Of a stretch of 64,000 nt of DNA, positions 26,301-39,945 are shown in pieces (the stretch's first letter is position 1; each line of letters begins with the position of its first letter). Location of the stretch: positions 1 to 64,000 of the forward strand of contig VTPC01002498.1 of the NCBI GenBank assembly GCA_011009095.1, written 5' to 3'. Under the pieces are notes generated by a model. The model did no database searches. It had not been told where the DNA came from and worked only from the letters and a program-made list of their open reading frames with translations. A program made the translations under genes and the position numbers. This DNA is from Ignelater luminosus (Eukaryota; Arthropoda; Insecta; Coleoptera; Elateridae).

Positions 26301-29300
26301 ATGGTTTGGACTTCGAGATCTGTGACAGATCACCAAACCCATTGGAAGGATTCTAAAGATTTCTGTTACAAATAGAAATCATTGGCAGTTCCAATTTTCT
26401 AGTGATTTTTCTCTGTGAGATAACATTGATATGATTAGTGTTTTGTCGCAGATGCTTGAAGTGTCTACGATCTCTTCTAACGAAGCCAGATGACTTACCG
26501 AAGCTTCTTCATCTATTCATTGCATGTGGTAATTTAATCTGAGCATTTTATACAACACAGTTTTTCCAAGGTTTTCGTTTTGGGTTTATCCAAGTTGTTT
26601 TTGCAGATTTTTATTTTCTCTTTCCACCAATCAAGAGTTTCTCTATTACACGGCTTTCATGATACATTTGTATGTTTTTGGAAATATTATTAGCTAAAGG
26701 TTATACTGTCGTTATTGCTCTTGATATAGTTTCATATTAATGTGATATGTAGGTATACAAATGTTTCATCTGCTTTGAGACAAACCTCCATTTGGTTTGT
26801 CAGTTTTCAAAGGACTTTATCTTCTTGATTCATTTAATTTTGCTTCTCTTGGAAAAGCTTTCTTTTCTACATTATATGTGAAAAGTAAAATGTTTTTGTA
26901 AAGAGGTCTAGTTTACTTCTTTGCCGTTGCTTCTAACTTCTCGTCGTGTTATGGTAAATATCAGAATATTAATCTGCATATGAGCGTGTACGCCCAAACG
27001 TGTTTTCTGTTTTCCCGTCTTTAGGCAGAACGAAACGGACAGAAAGTACTTAAAGCAACTGTTTGCAACTGAAATGTCAATTGAAAAGTGTCTCAATCAG
27101 GCTTTAAATTTTATTGGCATTTTCTATTGCTACAACACAGCAATTGAAGAACCTTTTGCTGCTTATTTTTAAACGCTATTTAACTTTGCAAAGCTTGTAA
27201 AGAAAAACCATTAAGTGTGAGATGTTTGAAGGATTTTTATTTATGTGTAGGCAACCAGTGTCTTACCAGCAGATTGAAAACGTTTTCTAACCTAAAATAA
27301 TGAGTCTACACTTTGGTTTTGTTCGAGACCAAAGTTTGTTCAAATATTGATTATTCATGCAATTCTCATTTCTGCTGGTTTTTGGGATTTATTTTTTACA
27401 TTTTGCCAATACATGAAGAGCACATTCTAGTCCAAATCCGGCTGTTTAAACTAGCTATCGCCTGTTCCAAGCAGAAAACATTTGACTTCTGCTGGTTCTG
27501 ACCTTTCTATTTGGACTGTACTGGTACTCTTCGAGATGTTAGAAGGATTGCCTATCTCAATCGTCACCTGCTTTCTGCAATCGAAGTAGGTATGAATCCT
27601 GGCCCTTTTGTTTTTCTAATACGTTCAATATAATGCCCACAAAACTCTGAAAATATCTGTTAGATTTAGTTTGACATTGTGAAAATTAAGAACTTCTTAA
27701 ATGATGTTGGTTTTGTAGGTACACTTTTCATGGCTGTTAAATATGTATTGCTTCTTGCATTTAGTCGAGATATTCAAAGATTATTCTGTGTAGTTGAGCA
27801 CTACTAGGCAGTTTCGCATCACTTTATATGCTGTCTCGTGATGTACTGGCTGCCTTTCTAAGTTTTCTTCTTTAACTTGACTTTAATTTTCCAAACAAGA
27901 GAATTAGTTGCATTTTATGGCATTGTTGGCATACAATATGACGTTTTTATTTAAGAAACCTTAGGGATGTATATCGAGACTTGACTCTTGACTCTACTCT
28001 CACACTCGCTGGAAGTACAATATTAGTTTCTTGTTTATCAAGTAACATTTCTAGATGATGCGTGCGCTCTTTTTCCAGAGACACACTGTATATCGCATTA
28101 ACCCTAGTCTTCTTTCTTTAAAAGCTGTTTGAGAATCGTTGTGCAATATAAATACATAATAAATCAGTAGTAAAGGTCAACTTTGTCAATCTAGAGTTCA
28201 TAGTCAGTGCTATAAAGTTCATTGCATCAATTTGCAAATATTTCTATCTATTGACCTAAATTATACATAATAAGAAATAGAGAATGCAAACACTAATAGA
28301 GTTATCGGAAAGAAGAATTTCAAAATTAGAAGAGGATCAATATGATAATATTGTCAAAAACTTTGTTGTGAGATGAAGTATATATTTTAAAATCACTTCA
28401 TCGATATTATAAAATATAACTTTATTCCATTTGAATATTAAGATTGCTTTTTGCTGAAATTTTCATGTCAGTGTTGCAGAGATTTATGTTTTCCCAAAAA
28501 TGAACATTCGTTTAAAAAAGAAATTTTTCTTATACTACTCTATATATAGATATCTGAAGCGAGAACGTAAAACGGAATCGAAAAATGGATAAAACACGTT
28601 TCATACACGTTATAATCCCTTCACTTCCCCCTTCTAAATAATAATCCGTTTTAGAGTTATTTAGAACTAAATTTAATATTAATATGTAGATAAATACATG
28701 GCCAAAAGGGGTTATTAATCGTTAATATCTCTTTACTTCTAAGTTGAACTGTAAATAATGAAATAAAATTGCTGTAATTTTAATTTAAGTTCACGTCTAC
28801 CCACGAATTAGCTAAATTGGATTCATAGACAAGTGTTTTATTAAATAGCAGACCGAGTTGAACGTTATGATCCGTGCAAATTTGTGTGCGAGGAACTATG
28901 GCTGATGGAAATTATGTATAATTATGGTTTTAGTGTTGCAAGAGCTTTCCTTATACACAAACCTGTATAACGTAGCAAAAAAATATGTTAATTTAATTAC
29001 ACGAGGTGGATCAAATTGCAGGTTGCATGGGAGACGATAAACCGAAATCTTTGGTAATCAATTTTCATAATTTTGACACGTTTGTAGTTTCGAATTGATC
29101 ACTTAAGTTATAATTCCACCCTTTCCGTCTTAATTACGTGTGTCCGAGCTAATAGATACAAATTTCTATTTTTATACGATGCGATTAAGCCCTAATGTCA
29201 GTAGAAAAAATATGTGTATCTACCTGTACGGAACGAGTCGTTTGTCATTTATTTAAGATCAATAATTCATTTACCCATTGATTCCAAATTACAACATGCA

Positions 29301-31290
29301 GAACTTCGAGCGTACATTATTTATTATGCTCGATAAATGTAGCCATCCTTTTCTTATTTTGAAGCTGTCTCTCGTTTTTATGGGGTTTGACCCTTAATCA
29401 CTATAATCGCATCAACCCATGATATAATTCTAAAATTATCTTGGCTATAATAAACTAAAAGCACTTGTTCACTTATAATGCAATCAGACGGAGGCAGAGA
29501 ATGTTATAGAAGAGCGAGTCCGACTAGAGCAGCATTCTCAGCTTTCTTCCACAGGTAGACGGTCACTAAAATCCATGAAGTAACCGCTGTAAAACTGCCC
29601 GGAGCTGCCCAAGTCAAGACCAAATGTTGTAAAGTTGGCTATACAGCCAGAGGTCAGTAGATTAAAAATAAAAAGAAAGAAAATGGCTCCAGATTTTATC
29701 TACTTACTTCTTGTCGTATTGATTGAAACATTGGTCCGTAAAATTTTTAAAAGATTTAAGAGAGTTCTAAACATTATTATCGTCGTTTCTAATCTCTTAC
29801 ATGCCTGTCCCACGATTTCGTTTTTATTTTTGTCACCGAACACACACATATAATGTTATATAAAATTTTTCGTGACGGAAATGTACGTTTTTCGTAAATT
29901 TACCACTAATTTACCCAAAATTATAGAGTAGCTTGCGCACTAAACTAATTTAGTTTTCTTGGTAAACCTTTATCCGGGCATGTCAACTACAGGTTCGAAC
30001 AATTATAAGATCTTCCCGAAACATGTACCTCTAGAAATTAACGTTGCTAGCTCCTAGACGCGGTTGGATGAGGATTGTTTAATTAATAACGAAAGATTGT
30101 ATGTAATTGGTAGCGCTTGAAGCTCAGTTCCGTGCTTGTGCACCAATTATTTATCATAAATAAGATTGTGGAAGCTCTTCTGGTCTCCTAGGAGAGCAAC
30201 ACGATAGTAGTGTGCATTTCACTATGGTGTGTGAGTGTAAAATAATGTGGTGGGATTTATGTCTGCATTTGCATATGTGATTAAAGGCATGTAAAAGAAA
30301 TTAGAAATAGATGTATGTACAAAACACATGTTGAGGCTGCTTTGAAATTATTCAAATCGGTGCTCTAGGTCGGTTGCATAACGCATATATGAATGAGTTA
30401 AATGCAATTTGTAGGGAACGGATTTGTATGTACTTGCACATATCTATTGGGTTAAAATATTTTTTATAATTTGTGATTAATTAGCAAGATTAGCTAGCTG
30501 TAAAATGAAAAAAGCACTTGAAATTAATGAAATGTTTTCAATTAATCTTTCTATGTATTTAGATCAACACAATGTAACACATAAGTTGAGGAAGTTTCAG
30601 ATTTAGAATTCTTTGATTGTGGCATTTCATAGTAAATCGAAGTTTTGGGTAGACCTAGCGATTTATCTTTTTATGAATTCCGGGAATGGATCTTTGATTT
30701 TTAATTGGACTACAAACACTTACAGTTGAAACCTTCGAATGCTACTAGAAAACCAATTAACTTACCCAAGCAAGGATTTTTTATATCCTACCATACTGAT
30801 AAGCAGTGCAACGACTTAAAAGAATTCATTTAGCACCTAGGCATACTTTTCTGAACCAAATGAAGTATAGAGAAGAATATGACTACGTCGCTGTAAAATC
30901 CTACATTGCAGATACTCCGAATTAGATAAGGAGCTTTTTCACACTGAGTAGTTTTCAAGAAAACGGCAAAAGTTTGTCATGAGAATATCTCATATCTGAA
31001 TATGATGATTTTTGTTTTATATTAAAATTATTAAATTAGACTTACTGTACGCAAAAAAGCCCTAATAGAAAATTCTTGGTTTTTAAGAAATTTGGAAAAA
31101 ACTGTTGGACATGTTTCGTTTTGAAAAGGAAATTGTGACTTATTGCGATTTGAAAGTAAAATTGCGTACTTGACCATTTTTATAAATCAGTGAATGCCGT
31201 CATTTTGGAAAAATTTTTATTTTTTTTAAATAAACATGCATAACTAAAATATAAATTCTAATTGAACAAAAAAAAAGTTAAGTTACAAAT
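23390..31290. other. Presumed intron; no gene seen
   Basis: AT-rich with no exon-like frame. A locally CpG-richer patch at about 24100-24330 contains several GCGCGC/GTGCAC words and could be a conserved regulatory block. A palindromic GATCTGTGACAGATC lies near 26318. A patch around 29470-29640 is richer in G+C but has no recognisable coding or repeat structure. Otherwise nothing. Confidence 0.35.
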
Positions 31291-31294
31291 AAGA

Positions 31295-33190
31295 ACAAAA
31301 TTAATGGATTGGCCCAGATTCTTCTTCCAAACAACTGCAGCGTTGCTCAGCTTCATCTGTTTGTTCTTCTAAAGTAATCTGTTCTTTCAAAATTTCAAAA
31401 TAGAAGTTTAATTGTTCTTCTTTAATCCACTCTTCGCCAAAACGTTATTTTAATAACATATCGACAGCTTTCCCTTTGTCCTGTGAAATTCCGTAAGGAG
31501 TATTCAGCAGTGGCAACTCCAAAACGTTTTATTAAGGTAAGCCATGGTTTTGAGTCATCATGACATCTGTAGGTAATTTCGCATTTAAATTTAACTGGGC
31601 TTTTATGCGGGTTATTTTTTGTAAATTTTTTAAATATAACCTTTTTGCTGACTTAGTCCTTCAACTTTTCGGATAATGCTTAGTAGCGCTTTTAAATCGT
31701 AAGCCGTCCAATCTATCTGGAATTTGTTTACTTGGCCAAATTTTTGATAATTGTCTTCATAATCTTTGGGTAAAAGAATTTCAGGATGTCGTCTTAACTC
31801 TTTTTCAACTCTTCCGAAGACCCTATCTGCCAGAAGATAGGAATGGCCAGTGACTGGAAAAACTATTTTAATTTCTGTAACGTTACGTGGCGAATGCTTA
31901 CTGAGCCACCATAGAAGCAGATGCACAATGTGACTGTTTTTATTCTGATCTCATTTTTCTCACATCTTCCCAGTCTTTATTATTTAAAAAATGCAGAATT
32001 GCAGAACCAGTAGCATTTGATCCACGGCGACACTGATTTTCAGTCCACGTGTAAAAAAATGTGGCGAAGAACTTTTTACGTCAACAATGCGAAATGCGTA
32101 AAATCCATTCCTGAATTGGAAGTTTTGGTTGCTGTTGCACTCGCTGAAGATCAAAGCAAAACGATGTAACACCTTCTTCTTCTTCCTTCATCATTAAATA
32201 AAACTGTTTTGCTCTCAGTTTATATAGTTTCAAACTCGTTGATGCTTCATTTTTAATTTGCGAACAATCTGTGGTTGTTACTTTGTATTTGAGGCGTTCA
32301 CATTAGCTGCATACATCACTTGCAGGAGACCCAAAGCCTAAATTAAATTTATTTGAGAAAATTTTGTGAAAAAATGAATAATTGACTTGAAGATTTTGTT
32401 CTACACTTTCGTTATATATTTTGAGCAGTTGATTGACGTTAAGTGTAGAACTTAAGTATAATCTTTGGGATTTGGCTCTATGGTAATGGCTTTCGGACGC
32501 TTTCAATTTTCCTACAAATTCTATTACTTTTTGTTTCTGCTCTATCATCTTAGTTTTTCATCTGTCTCCCCCTCTGTTTTCTTTTAAGTTCTTTTCCACT
32601 CTTAATGGTTTTTGTTATCCATAAGATTCTGCGATATGGTACCTCAAACAATTTTTCAAAAAATTTTTTACATACCAAAAATGATTGCCTCTGTGTGAAA
32701 ATCTAAAACAATAACAACATCGATCAAGATTGTAGTATATATATAAGCATTGTACGACAAACTTACTTTATATTTTATTTGAAAATTATGAGGCTTGCTG
32801 ATAGACACATTTGCACGCTCGCGATGTCTTTTTGGGTAATGAATTCCCAAAAAACGAGACAACCTTACATCCTGTTGTACTTTAATCTTAGCTTTAGAAA
32901 TAAACCTTTTAATGTTTATCAGTATCTGCTTAGATATTTCGTTACAGTCAAGTTTCTTATTATTAAGATGTGCACAACCGTTATTTAAAACATCAGAGGA
33001 AGCCCAGAAATTTTGGACTTGTTCGGTTTTGAAAAAAAGCCCCTCAGATATTACAATATTTTGTTCTCAATTATCTGACAAAAGGAAAACGTTTCTAAAT
33101 AAAATTCTAAATGGAGCCCTTTGCATTATTTCATATAGTTCTCTGTCTTTATTGCTCAGCGTGAGACCATAAGCTACTTTGGTTTACATA
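31295..33190 (-). pseudogene. Broken DUF7869-type gene, probably transposon-related
   Basis: Reading the minus strand from about 33190 down, pieces appear in the family's order. An N-terminal segment holds EGLFFKTEQVQNFW and HYPKRHRERAN. Then come VCKKFFEKLFEVPYRRI and ESHYHRAKSQRLYL, followed by TWTENQCRRGSNATGSA and HSPRNVTEIKIVFPVTGHSY with ADRVFGRVEKELRRHPEI. The C-terminal tail has LPLLNTPYGIS and FGEEWIKEEQLNFYFEIL, ending near 31295. The GHS...ADRVFGRVEK block is characteristic of DUF7869 proteins, a repetitive, poorly understood arthropod/cnidarian family; this is known to me by resemblance only. The copy is broken by several stops and frame changes and cannot make a full product. Between the first two segments sits a 64-bp intron-like gap. 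No terminal repeats or target duplication were found. Confidence 0.75.
32703..32766 (-). other. Intron-like 64-bp segment inside the DUF7869 copy
   Basis: On the minus strand the reading frame ...FQIKYK runs into GTAAGT at 32766-32761, a consensus donor. A T-rich tract ending TTGTTTTAG at 32703 gives an acceptor. The frame resumes in phase 0 as IFTQRQSFLVCKKFF, the next conserved block of the family. The length suits a small insect intron. Its presence suggests the copy arose through DNA rather than from a spliced mRNA. Confidence 0.55.
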
Positions 33191-35597
33191 GTTGTACGCT
33201 ACGAAAGTCATACTTTTGTTTTGTGACTGTCAGTTTTTTAATACTCATGAAGAGTAATCATCGGTATAGCAGTAATTATCCAGAATATCCGTCCTTACTT
33301 AATTAAGACAATCTCCACTGCCTTTTTGTTTTAGTTATCCTGGTAAGAGGGCTTCTGATATCGGTATCCGAGAATGCTATTAAGTTGCAACCTTTGCTTT
33401 TGCTAAAATCCTTTTTATAATGCTTGATGGTGGTAGAGAATCTTCAACCTGTGCACGAATTAATTGATTACCACTATAGTATAAAACTACCCAATTCTTC
33501 TCAAATAGTCTTAGAAATTTTGACCTTCCAGTGCAGAAATCAGCTTTGAGTGTTTTATTTGTAGAAAGATAAATGTTAACGGATACCATTATTCAAATCG
33601 TAACAGATCTTTATAATTGAATTTTGCTGAAAGCTGTCTGTCTCAAATGTATCATTGAATTGAAATTTTGACTGAATCGGATTCAGATCCAAATACATCT
33701 TTAATCTTCCAGAGATTATTTGATGTCATTTTTGATCTTGATTTATTCATTTAAAATTCACGGGTTGTACTTTCATTATATTTCGATCAATTTTCAATTT
33801 GATTGTAGTTTTACTATAACTCGATTTATATTAATTTTTGGTTTGCAAAAAACATTTATTGGAAAATGAGATTGACCACGTAGAAAATAGAGTCTTGAAT
33901 GAAAGATGAATTAACGAGAAACTCATCAGAAATTTATTTATTAAAAAGGAAATTATCTAAGCAGAGAATCAACCGCCTTGATATTGTAAAAATTAGTTTC
34001 TTAAAGTGATACCTTATTTCTAAATATAAAGCTTAGAAAGCAATAACTAAAAAAAGATAAGTAGTAATGCTACACGATTAGAACTAGAATTTGAGCACGT
34101 AATGATAATATAACTCTAATAGTCAATGATTATTATGGGAGTATCTCTACCAATTTAGAAGCGACCGCATGGGAAAATGTGCTTGTAATGATGATGTCTT
34201 ATATAAAAAAGCAATTTTTCCCATTTACATTAATTTCTATAAAATAGAAATGCCACCAATGAAGTTATTTTATTTCAAACTGGACTTTTAAGGAGATTAC
34301 ATTGTAGAAAATATTAGAAGCATCCCGAATTTGCCAAAAAAATATTTTAGGCAAATTAACATTAAAAGTTCTTCGACTCGAATAAATTTGTAAATGTTGA
34401 GCAGAAGCATCGGTTTCGAAGTTATTTTCATTTTCATAATTAAAAGCATTTCAAAATATAGATGTCAAGTTGAAAATACGAGAAATTTGAAAAGAATTTC
34501 AGATACTTCATTTGATACGATACCAAAAGTTTTTAACGGAATTTTAACGAATCTCCTTTTTGGTTAGACGAAAGAAAAAATATTACTTTTACTGTTACCT
34601 TCTTGTTTTTAAACACACGATTTTAAAATAATTATTTTTTTATTGACCATGAATCAATTTTCTTTTAGCTTCCATAATAATAATAAACAGTTTTTCTAGA
34701 TAATAATAATCCTACTTTACGTTTAGTCAGTGATATTAACGAGGTGTTTCGTGCGGATTTGAATTTTATTATGTTTTTAATTGCATGTGTGTTGATATCT
34801 TGTTTAGGATTAGATTTTTAATGGCTTCCTTCTAAGCCTTATCACGTAAATGTCTAGGAAAATTTAAATATTCCTATAATGTTATGATATATGCAGTTAC
34901 GTGTTTTGCAATTAATTATTTTCATTAAATTTTTCTTGGTTTGTATGATTATTATTCAGAATGTAATTAGAACTTTCTAGATTTAATGCAGTGTCGCAGA
35001 ATATTAATTATTTTTATTTTAGAAATAGTTGGTATAATACTTTAACACGATTTATTTTAACTGCTGCTGCTACTTCTCTTGATAGATACAATCACAACTT
35101 ATTCGTTATTTTTAGCAGAATTTAATTTTATGTAATTTAAAATGTAGAATTACCTCTTATAATTATTGAGAGAACTACCAGTCAGAGTGCGTTTCCATGT
35201 AAAGCATTTGTTACACAAATGATCCTTGTGCTAATGGTAATAGTTAAGAAGTCTATGGCCTCGGCGAAACTACAAAAGTTACTTAACTACTATTATCTTG
35301 ATTTTATATTCCAGATTGTTTGCACGCTAATAAGAATAACATTCAAGATGACTGTCTACCATATGGTTCAAAGACATAGCGAATTGCTTCGCCATTTTGT
35401 TTTTTCAAATCAAGCTTTCATTTCTGTTTGAGTTAACACAAAAATCAATGAATGGATAAATAGAACTTTTCAAAAATCAATAGTTAATATATACGTATAG
35501 AAATTTTATCCACTCGCATCGTATATATGAAGGCTAGGAAGTTTTCGTTCACATCAGGGCAGAAGTTTGTAGGCTATTTGTATTCTTCCAAAATTGT
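33191..35597. other. Non-coding, one unexplained open frame
   Basis: A minus-strand frame at 33380-33589 (with NWVVLYYSGNQLIRA and QVEDSLPPSSIIKRILA) looks protein-like in composition and lies just upstream of the DUF7869 copy on the same strand, so it could be a further decayed segment of that gene. I cannot recognise it or connect it by splice sites. The rest is AT-rich with no defined feature. Confidence 0.3.
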
Positions 35598-35599
35598 GT

Positions 35600-36685
35600 G
35601 AAAACCAGAAAATCGAAAGAAAATGTTGGAAGTCTGAAATCTTGCGCAAATAACTTGAGGAAGAACAGAATCCTTGATGAAGGGCGAAACTCAATTGTGT
35701 CCCATTTTGTACCACCGCAAGTGACCGTACTAAGACCGAAGTCTGAGTTTGGTTGGGGTGGAGAACAAAATCCAAAGCTTAAACCGTTTCCTCAATTGAA
35801 CTGAAATAGCAAGAAGATGATGAGCAAAGAAAAATCCGGAAATAGATAGCCACTAGTGGTCCGATGGAAAACGAATCTCGACCAGAAAAACGACGTTGAT
35901 TTTGGACGAATCCCAAAGCTTTAATTTGGACTGCTTCAAAGCCTAAACCTATTAATTTTCCCTATTCTACTTGAATCCTGAGTAGATGATAAAATCTGCT
36001 GCATGTGATCTGAGAAAAGGCAGAATTCAAAGGTAGACCGTAACAGGCGTCCTGATGGAGGAAGACACTCAATTATGGCCTTGAGGAAAACTAAGTTCGA
36101 TATTTTTGATTGAAACTTGAATTTGGGCTGCTGTAAGTGAAATAGAGGACAAAGTTCAAAATTTAAACTTGCTATTCGACCCTAATCGTAAGAAGATGAT
36201 AAAATTTGCTACAGGTGCCCTGATGGAGAAAGAAACTATTGTGAACTATCGCAAGTAGCCAAAATCTGAAGTTGGACAAAATTTAAAGCTTCAGCTCGTT
36301 AGTTTCTTCTATTCGATTCTAATCGTAAGAAAATAATGAAATCTTCTGGGGAAGAACCGAAGGCAAATTACAGCAGATGGTTTGATAGATGATGAATCGA
36401 TCATAAAGGTGAATTCCGGATATTGACCTTGGAAAAATCGAAGCTTGGATTTGTTTTACCATACACAGTTAAGGCGGGGGACAAATCTGGAATAAATATG
36501 CAAGAGATTAGACGCCCTCGAGAAAAACGAAGTCTAGTCAATTTAAAGCAAGTTTCTATTATTGCCCACCACAGGTTTGGTTTGTGGAAAACAAAGCCTG
36601 AATTTGTGCTACCACCGGTGGCTTGGTTAAGGATAAACTTCAGACGTTAAACGTCCCATCTTCCTGTAAGTAAGTAAGTAAGTAA
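35600..36685 (+). repeat. Decayed tandem repeat, about six units, with a (GTAA)5 tail
   Basis: A loose unit of roughly 130-240 bp recurs about six times. Landmarks are AGAAGATGATRAAATYTGCT (35811, 35981, 36191, 36328, degenerate), then a block like CCTGATGGAGRAAGAAACT, then CAAAGCTT or a variant (35773, 35917, 36157, 36288). The last unit ends with GACGTTAAACGTCCC (36646-36660) and runs into five GTAA copies at 36666-36685. The fixed end plus short-repeat tail looks like the 3' end of a LINE or SINE with an internally repetitive body, not ordinary satellite. No coding frame is recognisable. A shorter TAAGTAAG run at 49172-49181 may mark another member. Confidence 0.5.
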
Positions 36686-36689
36686 TCAA

Positions 36690-39600
36690 GCTTTTAAGTT
36701 TTAAGCTTCTTCAGCCTTCTCATCTTCCTCTAAGAAGGCCATAAAAAAGGGAACGCGAAGTGCAATTTTTCTCACCGAGTAGACGTCTTGGAAGCGCCGA
36801 AAATATGGAGTGGGAAAAAAGTGCACATTAAAATAAAGAATCTCAATTATTTTGAACAATGATGGAGATGAGCCTGAACCCCATGACAGGACAGAGGAGA
36901 GCTCTGATGTTTACTGAAGGATGTGCCAATAGTATTGGTTTTATTATCAAGACTGGCTTTCGATTAATCTTGATTTTCTGAAAGATGGACTTTGATACTG
37001 AAAGCATCGATTTGGTTTGCAGTCTCCTTTTCACTCTTCATGATTCGAATAGTTTTATAACAAAACCTTTTGGGTTCAGAATCTCGGTCATCCTAACTTT
37101 AGTTATGTTTGTTTCAGTAATTCTTATGTTGCTTCTCAACAAATGTTTATGACGACGACAGGGTAATTGGACAATAATTTGTCTTGCTAATAAGTGTGAG
37201 AAGACTTTCAAGTTTTAGTCTCTTTAAGTTTCTTTACCTTATCTAAATTACAGTAGTATTAAATTCTTGTGTCTTATAATTTACTGTCCTGATTGTAGAT
37301 ATTGTTAACATAGTCATCATTAAACTGTTGATGTTTTTAACTTGGCAGTATTTTTTAATTGTAACTCAAAGAAAATTGTACATATATCAAGAAAAATTCC
37401 TTGAAAGATAAATGAAAATACAGTGAAGACTCGCTAATCCGAAACTGCATTGAATTTTTGTTTGTATCTTTATCAGGATTTCTTAAATAGATATGCAAAC
37501 ATTTTTTCTTGTTTAAAAATCTAGTTAAGTCTTGTTTCTATGGACCTGGTAATCGAAAGTATGGGTCATAGCGAGTTAATTTCTTCGGATTACTTAGCGA
37601 AATAAAGCTGCATATATAGGAATTGAAAACTGAATGAAGAATAAACGTTGGAGAGTTATTTCAAAACGAGACATCATTTATTGAAAATTTGAAATAATTT
37701 TTTTGATATTCTCGCAGAATAAGAATACTGCTGTAACGTATTTTATAAAAACAAAAGCTTAATCTATCTGAAGGTGTACATGTACAATGTACACTTCAAG
37801 ACATTTTAATTTCTATGTTAGAATTACCTGTGTCAAATAAAAGTCAAAAAGTTGTCAAACAAATGCTTGTATGTTCTTTTGTAGTAGCTGTACATTCACT
37901 CTATTTATTACAGAAAGTTCTCGACTGTCGGGTTCTTTTTGAATACAATTTTGTTGCTCACATTCAAAGAAGCAAATTACGTTACTTCTCGTATTAAGAT
38001 TTTGTAGAGGCGTTCACATTTAAACGTTCGGTCTTCTGCTAAATTAATTTCGAATTCACAGTGAATCCCCCTTGTCGGGTGCGTTATCTCCTAGTGGGGG
38101 TTACACACCCCCTCAGTATATTAAAGCGGGGACAGAAATTGCATGTTACGTTTCGTAATTGCCAAACTTCATAAGAAAAATACGTAATATATTTACGTAG
38201 GAGCGCGCGTTAAACTAAAGTCTCTTCTTCGTAAGCTATTTATTCTTTAGACCCCCTCGAGTTGTCGGAGTTTGTTCCTTGTAAAGTAAACCTGCTTTTA
38301 GCGACTTGAATAAAATGATAAAATTTCATATATGCGCAAGATAAAATCGGCTATTTCTCACATCTTGTTTCTGTAATCGATTTCGAATGACAGAAATACC
38401 TGTTCTGCTACAAATTCGAATCGATTCTTGTAAAAATCCGGGTTAATGCTTTATAAAGACTTTGCTTGTAAAGTGAGATTGCGCAACCGCTCGTGTGAGT
38501 GAGTGAGTGTGTATGTGTGAATTTATTATGGGGATCTTTTTAAAAAAGTTCTTATCCAACGCAAATCGCCAATGCGAAACGCAGCTTTAAATGTGATAAA
38601 GTGTAAAGTTATGTAAATGTCAGAATTAAGGTTAACTTTAACGTATTAACCAAGAACTTGCATGTAGTTTCGCTTCTGTGGAATCATAAAATAACTTGAT
38701 ATTGCGTATAGTGTCTCCATTTTTATGTCTAGATCTTGTTTTTTTTTGAAAAATAAAACTAAAGAACTGGTAGTCGAGACATCCATCATTTATAACATAT
38801 AATTCTAAAAACATATGTTTAATTAATAGCCTGGCTAATCAATTCTGAAAGACTCCTTATATGTAAGGATTAAAGTTAAGTTATGGAGGTTTTAATTTTT
38901 CTTTTGTGGCATCTCAGACGTTAAACCTGCAGACTTTAGGGCAATAACGAAGAATCCAACAAACAAAACTTAATTTCTCTATATAATAAATTAAGTCACT
39001 GTTAGTGAGTGTATTATTGGCATGTTGAGATTTTTATAGACCGGTTCAAGTACTCTCTTGTTACATATATCAGGATTTAACATCAACATTATGCAATTCC
39101 CGGCTCGATAACAAAAATCGGAATCGTTATTTGAATTTCAAAACCAGATAAATCAAAGCGGATTACGGCAATATAAATAAATCGGGGATTAAACAGGTAT
39201 TAGTTGCTGATTGAATTTAATATTTATTAACCGGATTTGGTATTAAAGTTTGGTATAAATAAATTTAGAAAACTGCCGTGTCACATTGCATTCCTCTATA
39301 AAGAGACCGCGTTCACGTACGTCGTTATTCATCCACATCTGTCCTTTTGTTTAATCAAGAGTTTAATGAATATGTTTTTTATTAATAAATAAGATTTTGC
39401 AGTCACTTCAATATATCTATTTACATCTACATTTCATGCATACGGAGAAGTTAAATTCTATTCGCTTGGGACGCATCGCTTATACCGATGAAAACCGCTG
39501 AATAGAAGGGGTGAGTTTTATCTTACATCTAGGCTCGGGTCGAATATGCAAAGTGGGTAACACGTGTACGGTGGCTAGTTTAAATACAAGTGCAGTTTAA

Positions 39601-39880
39601 TAACCGAGTAAAAGGAAATACTGGGCTACTACATGATAAAACGGAAAACTAGGTTAATATCAGTTTGTGTTGAGTAGGGTCAAAAAGGATATTAACTTCA
39701 TATTAAGCTGTTAAATATTCTTGGTAACATTCTAGAGGGATGTTACATACAGCCTGAATATTAATTCTAGTTGTTTCCTACCATATCCTGTTGAGATTTA
39801 CTATTCATATGTTACGGGGAATTCAAAATTCACCTGAATGCGTGAATACAATGCGATTCATTAAATATAAAATTCAGTAT
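36690..39880. other. Non-coding; short palindrome and (GTGA) run
   Basis: Contains an imperfect inverted repeat at 37770-37797, with arms GAAG(G)TGTACAT and ATGTACACTTC and a 5-nt loop. There is a short GTGA/GTGT run at about 38492-38518 and a G/C-run-rich patch at 38050-38125. No exon, RNA gene or transposon end is recognised. Confidence 0.35.
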
Positions 39881-39885
39881 GTACG

Positions 39886-39945
39886 TGTGGGGTGTCGCAT
39901 GGTTTAATATTAGGACCTATATTGTCTAGAATTTTAATGGAGTGA
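39886..39945 (+). pseudogene. LINE reverse-transcriptase scrap
   Basis: In frame, CGVSHGLILGPILSRILME followed by a stop corresponds to the conserved reverse-transcriptase block GVPQGSILGPILFLLYIND of Jockey/CR1/R1-type LINEs: Gly-Val, a small linker, Gly, then Leu-Gly-Pro-Ile-Leu. Several residues are altered (HGL for QGS). A little more resemblance may extend to about 40000 (LHNFFIVKMADF), but the flanking domains and the YADD box are not found. An old, tiny LINE remnant. Confidence 0.5.
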
